A program made the position numbers and the translations under genes. Shown here piece by piece: positions 45,114 to 54,881 of a DNA stretch of 64,000 bases. The DNA lies in NCBI RefSeq assembly GCF_026410285.1, contig NZ_JAPMLP010000002.1, positions 193,501 through 257,500 on the forward strand, written 5' to 3'. Source of the stretch: Sulfitobacter sp. F26169L. Lineage in GTDB: Bacteria > Pseudomonadota > Alphaproteobacteria > Rhodobacterales > Rhodobacteraceae. Below the pieces are notes generated by a model. It ran no database searches. It was not told the DNA's origin and saw only the letters and a program-made list of their open reading frames with translations. Numbering within the stretch: position 1 is the stretch's first letter; the number at the start of each line of letters is the position of its first letter.

Positions 45114-45707
45114 TTAGTCAAACCTAACCCCTGCACCTTTCATCGCCTTTTCCGCTTCGGCCAGTGATCCATTCAGATCAATGGCGCGGCACAAATCCTT
45201 ACGCACATTTACTTTGAACCCCAGTTGCGCCGCATCCACGGCAGAATAATTCACACAGAAATCCAGCGCCAGACCAACAAGAGTGACTTCGGTGCCCCCC
45301 CGCGTGCGCAGATACCCTTCCAGTCCGGTGGGTGTTTTATGGTCGTTTTCGAAAAATGCCGAATAGCTGTCAATCGCAGGATTATAGCCTTTACGAATGA
45401 TTATATCCGCGCGATCAGTCTCTAACAAAGGGTGAAACGCGCCGCCCTCTGTGCCCTGAATACAATGGTCAGGCCACAGTACCTGTTGACCATAAGGCAT
45501 TTCGATCATGTCGTAAGGCGCGTGTCCTGCATGCGTCGAAGCGAAGGAGGAATGGCCCGCCGGATGCCAATCCTGGGTCAGAACGACTGCATCAAACTGC
45601 CCCGCCAACGCGTTGATGCCTGCGACAATCTCGCTTCCGCCTGCGACAGCCAACGCGCCGCCTTCGCAAAAATCGTTTTGGAGGTCTATGATAAGAAGGG
45701 CGTGCAT
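45114..45707 (-). CDS. pncA: nicotinamidase
   Basis: A 197-residue isochorismatase-fold amidase that turns nicotinamide into nicotinate. The triad is visible: Asp8 (LLIIDLQNDF), Lys106 (IRKGYNP) and Cys151 (LALDFCVNYS). The metal region is TQDWHPAGHSSF (Asp46, His48). It diverges from trhO. With pncB it forms an NAD salvage pair. Confidence 0.95.
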   Translation of the reverse strand: MHALLIIDLQNDFCEGGALAVAGGSEIVAGINALAGQFDAVVLTQDWHPAGHSSFASTHAGHAPYDMIEMPYGQQVLWPDHCIQGTEGGAFHPLLETDRADIIIRKGYNPAIDSYSAFFENDHKTPTGLEGYLRTRGGTEVTLVGLALDFCVNYSAVDAAQLGFKVNVRKDLCRAIDLNGSLAEAEKAMKGAGVRFD

Positions 45708-45800
45708 GGTGGCTCCTTTTCGCTTGGAAACAGATATAGAGTTCTTTTTACCCTACAGACCTCTTGCGCAACAGCCCCAGTGCAGCCTATTTGGCGTCCC

Positions 45801-46691
45801 ATGTATACCATAGCCGCCCTTTATCACTTTGCCCGCTTTGATGACCCCGATGCCTTGAAACCGGCGTTGCTGAAACTGTGTCTTGTTAACGACATCACTG
45901 GCACACTGCTGCTGGCGCGCGAGGGGGTGAACGGGACAATCGCAGGGCCGTCGCAAGCGGCAGTTGACGCAGTGCTGGCACATCTGCGCGCCCTGCCCGG
46001 ATGTGCGGAACTGGAACACAAGATCGCCCATTCCGACGTGCCACCGTTTGGCCGTATGAAGGTGAGGATCAAGCGCGAGATCGTGACGATGGGTCAGCCC
46101 GATGTCGACCCGCTTGCAGGTACTGGTCACTACGTCGAACCGGAAGACTGGAACGATCTGATCACCCGTGATGATGTAGCGGTAATCGACACCCGCAACG
46201 ATTACGAGGTTGCCATTGGCACCTTCGAAGGCGCGGTTGACCCCGAAACCACAAGCTTTGGCGAATTTCCCGCGTGGTGGGAGGCGAACAAACACCGCTT
46301 TCACAACAAGAAAATCGCGATGTTCTGCACCGGTGGCATCCGGTGTGAGAAATCCACGAATTTCCTGCTTGGGCAAGGGGTTGAAGACGTCTATCACCTT
46401 AAAGGTGGTATTCTGAAGTATCTGGAAGAAGTGCCTCAGCCGCAGAGCACATGGAACGGGTCGTGCTTTGTTTTCGACAACCGCGTGAGTGTCGAACATG
46501 GGCTGAAAATCGGGCCACATCTATTGTGTCATGGTTGCCGCCGCCCGATCCTCCCCGCCGACACTGAGCGGGAAGGCTTCGAGCAGGGTGTCAGCTGTCA
46601 CAACTGCGTAGATGAAACATCCGAGGATGATAAGATGCGCTTTCGGGAGCGTCAAAAGCAGATGCACCTAGCCAAACGGCGCAAATGGTAA
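45801..46691 (+). CDS. trhO: tRNA uridine(34) hydroxylase (rhodanese-related)
   Basis: A protein of 296 residues from the UPF0176/TrhO family, which makes 5-hydroxyuridine at position 34 of tRNA. It has an N-terminal acylphosphatase-like domain (IAALYHFARFDD) and a rhodanese domain with active-site loop FCTGGIRCEKS, followed by a cysteine-rich C-terminal part (CHGCRRPI, then CHNCVD). I chose the ATG at 45801, where the family N-terminus begins; the frame is open far upstream but overlaps pncA. No good Shine-Dalgarno is seen. It converges with the MFS gene with one base between them. Confidence 0.93.
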   Translation: MYTIAALYHFARFDDPDALKPALLKLCLVNDITGTLLLAREGVNGTIAGPSQAAVDAVLAHLRALPGCAELEHKIAHSDVPPFGRMKVRIKREIVTMGQPDVDPLAGTGHYVEPEDWNDLITRDDVAVIDTRNDYEVAIGTFEGAVDPETTSFGEFPAWWEANKHRFHNKKIAMFCTGGIRCEKSTNFLLGQGVEDVYHLKGGILKYLEEVPQPQSTWNGSCFVFDNRVSVEHGLKIGPHLLCHGCRRPILPADTEREGFEQGVSCHNCVDETSEDDKMRFRERQKQMHLAKRRKW

Positions 46692-46692
46692 G

Positions 46693-47916
46693 TTAGGCTG
46701 GCGCCGCCATTGGACGGGGCGCGCGGGGACGGCTGCGCGAGAACAGCCAAAGCATGACCGCAATATTTACGCCGTTCCACACGATGCCATTTACAAAAGC
46801 CAGCGTGTAAGATCCGCTGACGTCATAAATCCAGCCTGACATCCACCCGCCCAGCGCCATGCCCAGGATCGTTGCCATCATCACAAACCCTACACGTGCG
46901 CCTGCTTCTTTTGCTGGCATGTATTCGCGTACAATCAGTGCATAGCTGGGGACGATCCCGCCCTGACTGAGGCCGAAAACAAGACTTACGGCGTAGAGCG
47001 ACACCATTCCGCCCGCAGGCAAATACAGAAACAATGCGATGCACTGAAGAATGGATCCGATCAGCAACGTTCGCACGCCCCCCAGACGATCCGCCACAAG
47101 ACCCGATATAATGCGCGAACCAACGCCGCCCAACAGCATCAGCGACAGCATCTGCGCCCCCACGGCAGGCCCGAAACCCAGCCCGACGCAAAGCGCCACG
47201 ATGTGCACTTGCGGCATCGACATCGCCACACAGCAAGCCACACCCGCGAAAGCCAGCAGATATTGCAAAGCGCGCGGCGACAACCCCGAGGATTGTGCAT
47301 TTTGTGTCGAGGCCAGATGTGCGGCGGCATGTGCTTCGTCCGGTAACGGGCGGCGCAGCGCCAGCGCCAGCGGAATTACCAAGGCCAGCGTCACAACTGC
47401 CATCACCAGATAAACAGCGCGCCATCCGCTTTCCTGTAGCACTCCGGCCAATAAAATCGGCCAGATTGCGCCGGAAAGGTAGTTACCGGATGCCGCAATT
47501 GCCACGGCAATGCCGCGTCGCCGGACAAACCAATGTGAAATATCCGCAATAAGCGGCCCGAATCCGATAGAGGACGCAAAGCCGACAATCAATTGTGCCA
47601 GTGACAGCATCAAAAGCGAGTTTGACAGCGTCGCGAGCCCGTAACCCAAGGCTGTTACAACCGCCGCGACAATAAGGGAGTTGGTAATTCCGAAACGATC
47701 AGTCGCCCGTCCGAACAGATAATTGCCGGTGCCAAAACCGATCATCGTCAGAGTGTAAGGCAGCGACGCCATAGCGCGGCTGCCCCCGTATTCGGCCTCA
47801 ACTGCGGGCATAATCACAATAATCGCCCACATTCCGGCATTGATCACCGTCCCGACGCACAATGTCAGCGCGAGGCGGCTCCAAGAATAACGGCTATCAG
47901 TGATCAAATCATCCAT
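46693..47916 (-). CDS. MFS transporter
   Basis: An inner-membrane protein of 407 residues with 12 predicted helices. The MFS loop between helices 2 and 3 reads FGRATDRFGI, and SGNYLSGAIWPILLAGVLQESGWR gives the helix 5-6 region. The layout resembles oxalate/formate or monocarboxylate-type MFS permeases; substrate unknown. It diverges from motB. Confidence 0.82.
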   Translation of the reverse strand: MDDLITDSRYSWSRLALTLCVGTVINAGMWAIIVIMPAVEAEYGGSRAMASLPYTLTMIGFGTGNYLFGRATDRFGITNSLIVAAVVTALGYGLATLSNSLLMLSLAQLIVGFASSIGFGPLIADISHWFVRRRGIAVAIAASGNYLSGAIWPILLAGVLQESGWRAVYLVMAVVTLALVIPLALALRRPLPDEAHAAAHLASTQNAQSSGLSPRALQYLLAFAGVACCVAMSMPQVHIVALCVGLGFGPAVGAQMLSLMLLGGVGSRIISGLVADRLGGVRTLLIGSILQCIALFLYLPAGGMVSLYAVSLVFGLSQGGIVPSYALIVREYMPAKEAGARVGFVMMATILGMALGGWMSGWIYDVSGSYTLAFVNGIVWNGVNIAVMLWLFSRSRPRAPRPMAAPA

Positions 47917-47953
47917 CAGATGATGTGGCCGTGATCTATGCCCGAATGCAAGC

Positions 47954-47968
47954 TTAACATATTGTTTA
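47954..47968. promoter_or_regulatory. CtrA-like site upstream of motB
   Basis: TTAA (47954-47957) and TTTA (47965-47968) are 7 bases apart, one mismatch from TTAA-N7-TTAA, and lie about 77 bases before the motB ATG. CtrA controls flagellar genes in Rhodobacterales, so the position makes biological sense. Confidence 0.45.
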
Positions 47969-48044
47969 CCACTCCTTCCCGATTAGCGGTTTGATAACGT
48001 TTCATCCGCTATCCCTATAGCTGGGTGAAAAAGAGGTGGTGAAT

Positions 48045-48890
48045 ATGAGTGCGCAAGCAAACCGCGCGCCAGTCATCATTAAGCGTAAGAAAGTGGTCAA
48101 GGGCGGCGGGCACCATGGTGGTGCCTGGAAAGTCGCTTATGCGGATTTTGTAACCGCAATGATGGCTTTTTTCATGCTGATGTGGCTGCTGAATGCGACA
48201 ACGGAACAACAACGAAAAGGGCTGGCTGACTATTTTTCTCCGTCGATTCCGGTTGTGCGGGTGTCCGGGGGCGGCACAGGCGCGTTCTCAGGCGAAAGCA
48301 TTTTTTCGGAAGTGGCTTTACCAAAAGAGGGCTCAGGCGCGATCGCGAGCAATCCTGCAACAGGTGACAAAACCCGTGGCGCAACAGGAAATGATCCATC
48401 AGCAGAGGAAACCGCCGCTCAAAACGAAGTTTTCGAAAGCCTCGAAGCGATGCTGTTGGGGCATGGCGGCGAATCCTCGGTAATGGAAAACGCACTGGAA
48501 CATATCAACACGCGCATCACAGACGAGGGTCTGGTCATCGAATTATATTCGCGCGGCGGTGCGCAGATATTCGACGGTGATACGGACATTTCGACACCAC
48601 TGCTCAAGAATTTGGCAATTTTGGTTGCCCAAGTCAGCAGGACCGTCACAAACAAAATCGCAATAGGCGGCCATGTACGCGCACGCCCCGTTGTTTTGCG
48701 CGAAAACCCGGTGTGGGATCTATCCCATCGGCGTGCCACGCAAGTGCGCCTGCTGCTTGAAGGCCAGAACATCGAGGCCACCCGCATCCATCGCGTTACG
48801 GGCCATGCCGACCGTGAGCCGGTGCTACGTGACACCATGGCAATTCGCAACGAACGCGTCGAGATTGTATTACTGCGCGATATTCGATGA
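48045..48890 (+). CDS. motB: flagellar stator protein MotB
   Basis: A protein of 281 residues. A basic cytoplasmic N-terminus leads into the single membrane helix (WKVAYADFVTAMMAFFMLMW) with the proton-carrying Asp34. A linker and an OmpA-like peptidoglycan-binding domain follow (about 150-280). I chose the ATG at 48045, 8 bases after AGAGG; two GTG codons at 48036 and 48039 are alternatives. motA is 12 kb downstream. It heads the motB-flgE-flgK-flgL-flgI run. Confidence 0.92.
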   Translation: MSAQANRAPVIIKRKKVVKGGGHHGGAWKVAYADFVTAMMAFFMLMWLLNATTEQQRKGLADYFSPSIPVVRVSGGGTGAFSGESIFSEVALPKEGSGAIASNPATGDKTRGATGNDPSAEETAAQNEVFESLEAMLLGHGGESSVMENALEHINTRITDEGLVIELYSRGGAQIFDGDTDISTPLLKNLAILVAQVSRTVTNKIAIGGHVRARPVVLRENPVWDLSHRRATQVRLLLEGQNIEATRIHRVTGHADREPVLRDTMAIRNERVEIVLLRDIR

Positions 48891-48917
48891 TGAAAATATG
48901 GGATTCTTTTTATCTGT

Positions 48918-48945
48918 TAGTCCGACGTTAAAGCGAGTCGGACTA
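48918..48945. terminator. hairpin between motB and flgE
   Basis: TAGTCCGAC (48918-48926) and GTCGGACTA (48937-48945) form a perfect 9-bp stem. No T-run follows on the plus strand, so it may stabilise or divide the mRNA rather than terminate it. Confidence 0.45.
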
Positions 48946-48991
48946 TGCCTTTCAGGACAACTCTAAACGGCAGAGCAGAAAGGCGTGTCTT

Positions 48992-50293
48992 ATGACAATA
49001 TCATCTTCGCTGAACGCGGGTGTTGCGGGGCTTCAGGCCAATGCAACCAAACTGGCCAGCATTTCGGACAATATCGCGAATTCGTCAACCTACGGGTACA
49101 AACGGGTACAGACCGATTTTGAATCTATGGTGATTTCACGCAATGGCGGCAACTACTCGGCCGGTGGCGTGCGCGCGGACACAAACCGCCAGATTGATCT
49201 GAGCGGTTCACTGGTTACGACAACAAACGCGACCGACCTTGCCGTGCGGGGGCGTGGCATGTTGCCTGTCGGAAAAGTCACCGATCTGAATGTGGGTAAC
49301 GGTGACACAAACATGCTGCTAACGACAACCGGTTCGTTCACCACCGATGATGAAGGGTATCTGACAACAAATTCGGGCCTTGTACTGCTTGGCTGGCCTG
49401 CGCAGCCAGATGGCACAATCCCGACATTCTCGCGCGATACTGCCGAGGGTCTTGAACCGATTCAGATTAACGTTAATCAACTCACCGGAGAGCCGACAAC
49501 AAGGATGAGTCTTGGTGTCAATCTACCTGCAACTGCCACTGTCGCTGGCAGCGCCGCCGATCCACAACAACTGGCTGTTGAATACTATGGCAACCTCGGC
49601 ACATCCGAGAGTGTGAACGTGACGTTTACACCAACTGTGCCAGCAACGGGCGCATCAAATGAATGGACAATGACACTCACAGACTCGGTCGATCCAGCAG
49701 TGACCATCGGGGAATATGTTCTGACGTTTGATGACAGCCGCACAGCTGGTGGCACACTGGCTTCTGTTGCAACCGTATCCGGCGGGGCATACGACAACGC
49801 AGCTGGCACCTTGATTGTAAATGTCGATGGTGGCCCAATAGAAATTGATATCGGTGTCTTGGGGCAAAGTGACTCTCTTACGCAATTGTCGGACACCTTC
49901 GCCCCTGTTTCGATTACTAAAGACGGGTCGCCAGTGGGCAATATGACCAGCGTAAATGTCGATGGAAACGGATATGTACACGCCACATTCGATACTGGCG
50001 TAACACGCACAATTTATCAGGTGCCACTGGTGGACTTACCAAATCCCAACGGCATGGTGGCCCTTGACGCGCAAACCTATCAACCCTCGGTCGACAGCGG
50101 TTCATTCTTTTTGTGGGATGCCAGTGATGGGCCAACAGGTGACATTGTGGCCTTCGCGCGCGAGGAATCGACGACCGATGTTGCGAATGAATTGACATCA
50201 ATGATCCAGACACAGCGCGCCTATTCCTCCAACGCCAAGGTGATCCAGACCGTAGACGAAATGTTGCAGGAAACGACCAATATCAAGCGTTGA
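48992..50293 (+). CDS. flgE: flagellar hook protein FlgE
   Basis: A protein of 433 residues forming the hook. The N-terminal rod-family motif (SSLNAGVAGLQANATKLASISDNIANSSTYGYKR) and the C-terminal helix (ANELTSMIQTQRAYSSNAKVIQTVDEMLQETTNIKR) are intact. The middle is Thr/Ser/Gly-rich and acidic, as expected for the exposed part. The hook-associated genes follow directly. Confidence 0.92.
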   Translation: MTISSSLNAGVAGLQANATKLASISDNIANSSTYGYKRVQTDFESMVISRNGGNYSAGGVRADTNRQIDLSGSLVTTTNATDLAVRGRGMLPVGKVTDLNVGNGDTNMLLTTTGSFTTDDEGYLTTNSGLVLLGWPAQPDGTIPTFSRDTAEGLEPIQINVNQLTGEPTTRMSLGVNLPATATVAGSAADPQQLAVEYYGNLGTSESVNVTFTPTVPATGASNEWTMTLTDSVDPAVTIGEYVLTFDDSRTAGGTLASVATVSGGAYDNAAGTLIVNVDGGPIEIDIGVLGQSDSLTQLSDTFAPVSITKDGSPVGNMTSVNVDGNGYVHATFDTGVTRTIYQVPLVDLPNPNGMVALDAQTYQPSVDSGSFFLWDASDGPTGDIVAFAREESTTDVANELTSMIQTQRAYSSNAKVIQTVDEMLQETTNIKR

Positions 50294-50349
50294 TCTGTAA
50301 TTTAGGGCCGGCACCGATGGCCTCCCCGTTGTGAGTGAAAGGGACAATC

Positions 50350-51792
50350 ATGTCACTAACTGGAGCCATGAACGCGGCTATTTCAGGACTACGCGCCGCT
50401 GCGCGTGGTTCCGAGATTGTTTCAAATAATATCTCCAACGCGCTAACACCGTCTTATGGACGGCGAGAAGTGGCGCTGTCGGCCCTCGGCCATGGTGCTT
50501 CAGGTGGCGTGCGCATCGATGGCATCAACCGCCACATGAACGACGGTGTGCTGGCCGACCGGCGTCTGGCGGAGGCCGCCCAGCAGCATACACAGACAGC
50601 TGTTGATTTCTTCCACCAGTTAGAAGACATTTCGGGCCTTGCTGGCAACCCTGACGGATTAAGCGGGCGTCTCGCTGCATTTGAGGAAAGCCTGATCACC
50701 GCCGCCAGTAGGCCGGATTCGATAGAGCGTCTGCAAAATACCGTAGCCCAAGCACAACAGCTCATCAGAGGCATCGGGATTGCGGCGCAAAATGTACAAG
50801 AGATGCGCACACGCGCCGATACGAACATTGCCCGCGAGGTTGCCACACTTAACACAGCGCTAGAGCAGGTTGAGCAATTAAACATCCAAATCGTATCATC
50901 TCACGCACGCGGTGGCAGCAGTCCAGCATTGTTAGATCAACGTCAAAAGGTTCTTGATACAATCGGTTCAATTGTGCCCACCAACGTTGTCCCTCGCGAT
51001 GACGGCGCAATTGCAATTTACACTGAAGGCGGTGCAATTTTGTTGGATATCACCGCCGCAAAAATCGGCTTTGATCAACAAAACATAGTCACGGAATTTC
51101 AAACGCTCGATGCCGGAACCCTTTCGGGCTTGACTTTAAATGGTCAGGGCATCCGCACAAGCGCGCTGGCTGGGGGTAGTCTGGGCGGGCATTTCGCGGT
51201 GCGCGACGAACACGGCGTCGAGGCGCAGACAAACCTAGACGCACTCGCGCGCGATCTGGTTGAGCGGTTTTCCGATCCAGCACTGGATCCCTCTCGCGGC
51301 GCAGGCGATCCGGCACTTTTCACCGACTCTGGTAACGCATTTGCACCCCATGACGAAGTAGGCCTGAGCAGACGATTGATGCTGAATGCTGCCGTCGATC
51401 CGAAAGCAGGCGGGGACGCGTGGCGCTTGCGCGACGGGTTAGGAGCAATATCGCCAGGCGATGTTGGTGATGCGACATTGCTTAATAATCTGCGGTCGGC
51501 ACTGGACACACTGCGTCCGACAGCTTCCGGGCATTTCGGTTCGGGGCCACAATCAATAGCCAAGCTGTTTTCTTCCTTTACCGGTATTCTGGCCTCATCA
51601 CGCGGCAGTGCAGAGCAGGATTTAAGCTATTCCTCTGCGCGCCTCGCCGAACTTACGCAGCAGCAATTATCAGATGGAGTCGATACCGATCAGGAATTGC
51701 AAAACCTGCTTTTGCTTGAACGTGCCTACGCTGCCAACGCTCGCGTTATTCAGGCAGCGGACGCCATGCTGGAAACACTGACAAGGTTATAA
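50350..51792 (+). CDS. flgK: flagellar hook-associated protein FlgK
   Basis: A protein of 480 residues at the hook-filament junction. The N-terminus (MNAAISGLRAAARGSEIVSNNISNALTPSYGRREV) and C-terminus (LLLERAYAANARVIQAADAMLETLTRL) are characteristic. I chose the ATG at 50350, just after GGGACAATC; a GTG at 50335 is less likely. flgL begins 2 bases after its stop. Confidence 0.92.
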   Translation: MSLTGAMNAAISGLRAAARGSEIVSNNISNALTPSYGRREVALSALGHGASGGVRIDGINRHMNDGVLADRRLAEAAQQHTQTAVDFFHQLEDISGLAGNPDGLSGRLAAFEESLITAASRPDSIERLQNTVAQAQQLIRGIGIAAQNVQEMRTRADTNIAREVATLNTALEQVEQLNIQIVSSHARGGSSPALLDQRQKVLDTIGSIVPTNVVPRDDGAIAIYTEGGAILLDITAAKIGFDQQNIVTEFQTLDAGTLSGLTLNGQGIRTSALAGGSLGGHFAVRDEHGVEAQTNLDALARDLVERFSDPALDPSRGAGDPALFTDSGNAFAPHDEVGLSRRLMLNAAVDPKAGGDAWRLRDGLGAISPGDVGDATLLNNLRSALDTLRPTASGHFGSGPQSIAKLFSSFTGILASSRGSAEQDLSYSSARLAELTQQQLSDGVDTDQELQNLLLLERAYAANARVIQAADAMLETLTRL

Positions 51793-51794
51793 AA

Positions 51795-52799
51795 ATGCAA
51801 ATTGGTACTTCAGGCGATCTAGCCCAATCCTATGCAATGCAATCGCGCAATTCCGCATTAAAGCATGACATTCAGCGGCTCACGCTTGAATTGTCTTCCG
51901 GTCAGGTGGCCGACATCCGCCAGGCAGTCGGCAGTAATTCGGCCTACGTTAACGATCTTGAACGCAGCCTGACAAAACTGGAAGGCTATGATCTGGCAAC
52001 GAAAGAGGCAGGCATGTTTGCGGAAGGGGTGCAAAGCGCACTCTCTCGGATTGGTGATCTGAACAGTGATTTCCGCGATACGCTGATGACAGCAACAAAT
52101 CCGGCTTTTGGGGATACAACCCAAAGCATCCTGACTCAGGCAGGTGAGACGCTCGACAGCGTGATAAATGCAATGAATACCAGCGTTAACGGACGAATGA
52201 TCTTTTCCGGAGCCGCCACAGATACCCAGCCGGTTGCAAAGACAGACGATTTATTGGCGGCGTTGCGTACAGCCATTGTCGGAGCCGGGAGTGTCGACAA
52301 CATTTTGACGGCAGCGCAGAACTGGTTTGATGATCCGGCAGGATATCGAAACGTTGGCTATCTTGGCTCTACCACCTCACTTGCGCCTGTCTCGCTTTCT
52401 GATCAAGACAGTGCAAATTTCGAATTGCGCGGCGACGATCCAGCATTGCGCGACACCTTGCGTAATCTTGCGATAGTTTCTCTGGCAGGCGATCCTGCAC
52501 TGGGCCTTACAAATTCACAACAAACAGAACTCTTTCAGAAAACCGTTGGGGAGGTATTAAAATCAGACGGCGCTGTGGTTGATCTTCAGGCGAAGATCGG
52601 AGTTTCGGAAAACCTGATTGAGGCGATTGGCGTGCGGCACAGTACCGAACGGTCCAATTTGGAAATGGCCCGCAACACGTTGCTCTCCATTGATCCCTAC
52701 AAAGCGGCGACAGAACTGGAGCAGGTCCAATTTCAATTGCAAAGCCTTTACGCCATTACCTCCCGCATGTCACAACTGTCACTGGTGAACTTCCTATGA
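51795..52799 (+). CDS. flgL: flagellar hook-associated protein FlgL
   Basis: A flagellin-like protein of 334 residues, the second junction protein. It has the D0/D1 helices at both ends (NSALKHDIQRLTLELSSGQVADIR and ELEQVQFQLQSLYAITSRMSQLSLVNFL). Its stop overlaps the flgI start by ATGA. Confidence 0.9.
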   Translation: MQIGTSGDLAQSYAMQSRNSALKHDIQRLTLELSSGQVADIRQAVGSNSAYVNDLERSLTKLEGYDLATKEAGMFAEGVQSALSRIGDLNSDFRDTLMTATNPAFGDTTQSILTQAGETLDSVINAMNTSVNGRMIFSGAATDTQPVAKTDDLLAALRTAIVGAGSVDNILTAAQNWFDDPAGYRNVGYLGSTTSLAPVSLSDQDSANFELRGDDPALRDTLRNLAIVSLAGDPALGLTNSQQTELFQKTVGEVLKSDGAVVDLQAKIGVSENLIEAIGVRHSTERSNLEMARNTLLSIDPYKAATELEQVQFQLQSLYAITSRMSQLSLVNFL

Positions 52800-53908
52800 G
52801 GAAATTAATCCAGATCACAGCTTGTTTGGCATTCCTTCTGGCTTCCATTGGCAGCAGTCATGCCAGCCCAGTGCGGATCAAGGATCTCGTAGATTTTGAC
52901 GGAGTTCGAGGCAATGATCTTGTCGGATATGGTCTAATTGTCGGCCTGGACGGTTCAGGTGACGGGTTGCGAAACGCACCTTTCACTGAAGATATCATGA
53001 CCAATATTCTGGAGCGTCTTGGCGTCAACGTAACGGGCGAGCAGTTTAGGCCGAAGAATGTTGCAGCTGTTCTTGTAACCGCGACCCTTCCGCCATTCGC
53101 CCGGGCCGGCGGGCAAATTGATGTAACTGTGTCCGCTATCGGAGACGCAAAAAGTCTCCTTGGTGGCACATTAATTATGACCCCGTTGAATGCAGCCGAT
53201 GGAGAAATTTATGCGGTCGCGCAGGGCACGATTATCGCCGGAGGGGCTACCGCAGAAGGCGACGGCGGGCAGGTCACGCAAGGCGTTCCGACATCAGGCA
53301 CAATCCCATCAGGTGCGCGAATTGAACGTGAAATCGATTTTAATTTGGGCTCGCTTAGCGATCTTCGCCTCGCCCTTCGCGACGCCGATTTCACAACTGC
53401 CGGACGGATCGAACAAGCAATTAACCGGAACTTCGGTCGTGGTGTTGCAGTGATGCTTGATAGCGGCACAGTTATGCTAAACATTTCGGCGACGCGCATG
53501 CGTTCAGTAGCGCATGCGCTAGGGCGAATTGAAAACATCGAAGTAGAACCCGAACGGAAAGCGCGTGTAGTAGTTGATCAGCGCTCCGGCACAATTGTAA
53601 TGGGTGAAGATGTACGGATCTCCCGCGTAGCGGTAAGCCAAGGAAATCTGACGTTGCGTATTCAGGAAGAGCCGCTGGTTGCGCAGCCAAATCCCTTTTC
53701 GCCAGGCGAAACTGTTGTTGTACCGCGAACACGGGCCGCAATAGAAGAAGAGCCAGGTATAGGGCTTGCAGAAATTCCTTCGGGGGCCTCACTCTCTGAA
53801 GTTATTGCCGGTCTGAATGCTTTGGGTGTTTCACCTCGTGACATGATTGATATTCTGAAAAGCATCAAAGCAGCGGGCGCATTACACGCGGAGTTTATCG
53901 TACGTTAG
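52796..53908 (+). CDS. flgI: flagellar P-ring protein FlgI
   Basis: A periplasmic ring protein of 370 residues with a signal peptide (about 1-23, ending SSHAS) and family motifs RIKDLVDFDGVRGNDLVGYGLIVGLDGSGDG and NVAAVLVTATLPPFARAGGQIDVTVSAIGDAKSLLGGTL. It is the last gene of this run. Immediately after it the flagellar order is interrupted by foreign remnants. Confidence 0.94.
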   Translation: MRKLIQITACLAFLLASIGSSHASPVRIKDLVDFDGVRGNDLVGYGLIVGLDGSGDGLRNAPFTEDIMTNILERLGVNVTGEQFRPKNVAAVLVTATLPPFARAGGQIDVTVSAIGDAKSLLGGTLIMTPLNAADGEIYAVAQGTIIAGGATAEGDGGQVTQGVPTSGTIPSGARIEREIDFNLGSLSDLRLALRDADFTTAGRIEQAINRNFGRGVAVMLDSGTVMLNISATRMRSVAHALGRIENIEVEPERKARVVVDQRSGTIVMGEDVRISRVAVSQGNLTLRIQEEPLVAQPNPFSPGETVVVPRTRAAIEEEPGIGLAEIPSGASLSEVIAGLNALGVSPRDMIDILKSIKAAGALHAEFIVR

Positions 53909-53912
53909 ACGT

Positions 53913-54596
53913 TCAAAAGATTCTGATTTTTTTGTGAAACACTGCAGTTAATCCGGGCCAGACTCCATTTTGTGTTAACAGGGCTGCGCAAACCCCTGCG
54001 AGCGTCAGCTGCGCAGTAGCCAATAATTGGGCAATCTGCACTGGCCCATCCACCTTCAAGATCAACATACAGAGAGCAAAAAAGACCCATGTTAGGTGAG
54101 AAAACAGCGTGTAAACCACTTCTCTCCCAAACACCTTCATCAATAAGGCTGTCGCGCCGAATAATACAGGCGATGACTGACCAACGACCATCCATAAGAA
54201 TGCATCTTCGAAACCGTGGTTTACGATGCTAAATTCGTGCATCAGGAATGTCATGCCACTCACCACTAGCAAACCTATGGCTCCAGCGATCATCATGTAA
54301 CTCAGGTTAACGCGCGCAGCAGCTGCGCAAAAGGCTATGGATTTGTTTGCCTCTAACAATTGCAACAGCCGAGGTGTAATTTTCCACTCCAACACAGAAA
54401 GCGCTGCAGGTACAGATAGCGATAGCATTCGTGCCACAAGATATATGCTAAGATCCATTGCATCGAGCATCCAAACTGCAATGAAAACATCCGGACATCG
54501 CGACACGATGCCAATCGCCGCGTCAAGTATTTTTCGAAAAATACCGTATGCGCCATTTCCAGACCGCACTTTCCACTGATCCATGATTGCCACCAA
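53913..54596 (-). pseudogene. C-terminal part of a polysaccharide flippase
   Basis: A frame of up to 227 residues resembling the C-terminal half of Wzx/MATE-type O-antigen or polysaccharide flippases. About five hydrophobic helices are visible, and RVNLSYMMIAGAIGLLVVSGM followed by FLWMVVGQSSPVLFGATALLMKVFGRE matches the helix 10-12 region of roseobacter proteins. A full flippase has 400-480 residues; the N-terminal half is absent. Candidate starts are an ATG at 54584 and a GTG at 54596. It lies between flgI and a dead IS element, reads opposite to flgI, and its base use is more AT-rich than neighbouring genes. I read it as the stump of an acquired surface-polysaccharide cluster. Confidence 0.6.
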
Positions 54597-54639
54597 ATAT
54601 TAGATGCCATCCCGGCACGATAACCAGAGTAAATCAAAT

Positions 54640-54835
54640 TCATTTTGGAGCAATTGCCATATCTGTATGAAATAAGGTAATTTTTTCGCCATTTAGCTGA
54701 AGGTTAGATGCAGGCTTTAGTAGAACTTCAGAGAATTTCATAAACCTATCAAAGTGAATTGAGTAGCTCGTAACCCTCAGATGCGCTGCAGTTTCCGTGC
54801 AAACCGTATCTCGACGTCCGCTTGCGGTAGAATCC
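54640..54835 (-). other. possible 3' remnant of another gene between flippase stump and IS
   Basis: One minus-strand frame is open here and ends just before the flippase frame, giving a tail such as MKFSEVLLKPASNLQLNGEK followed by ITLFHTDMAIAPK. The same frame runs on into the IS, so its start has been cut off or replaced. I do not recognise it. It may be the end of another gene from the same transferred cluster, or chance. Confidence 0.25.
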
Positions 54836-54881
54836 CTGAAGTGGTTCCGCTTTTTTGGACAGTTTTGCAGCCGAGCTAAGA

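Noticed and set aside
54353..54643. 96-codon minus-strand frame over the flippase stump
   Set aside because: It overlaps the flippase frame, which has the hydrophobic helices; this one does not look like a protein.
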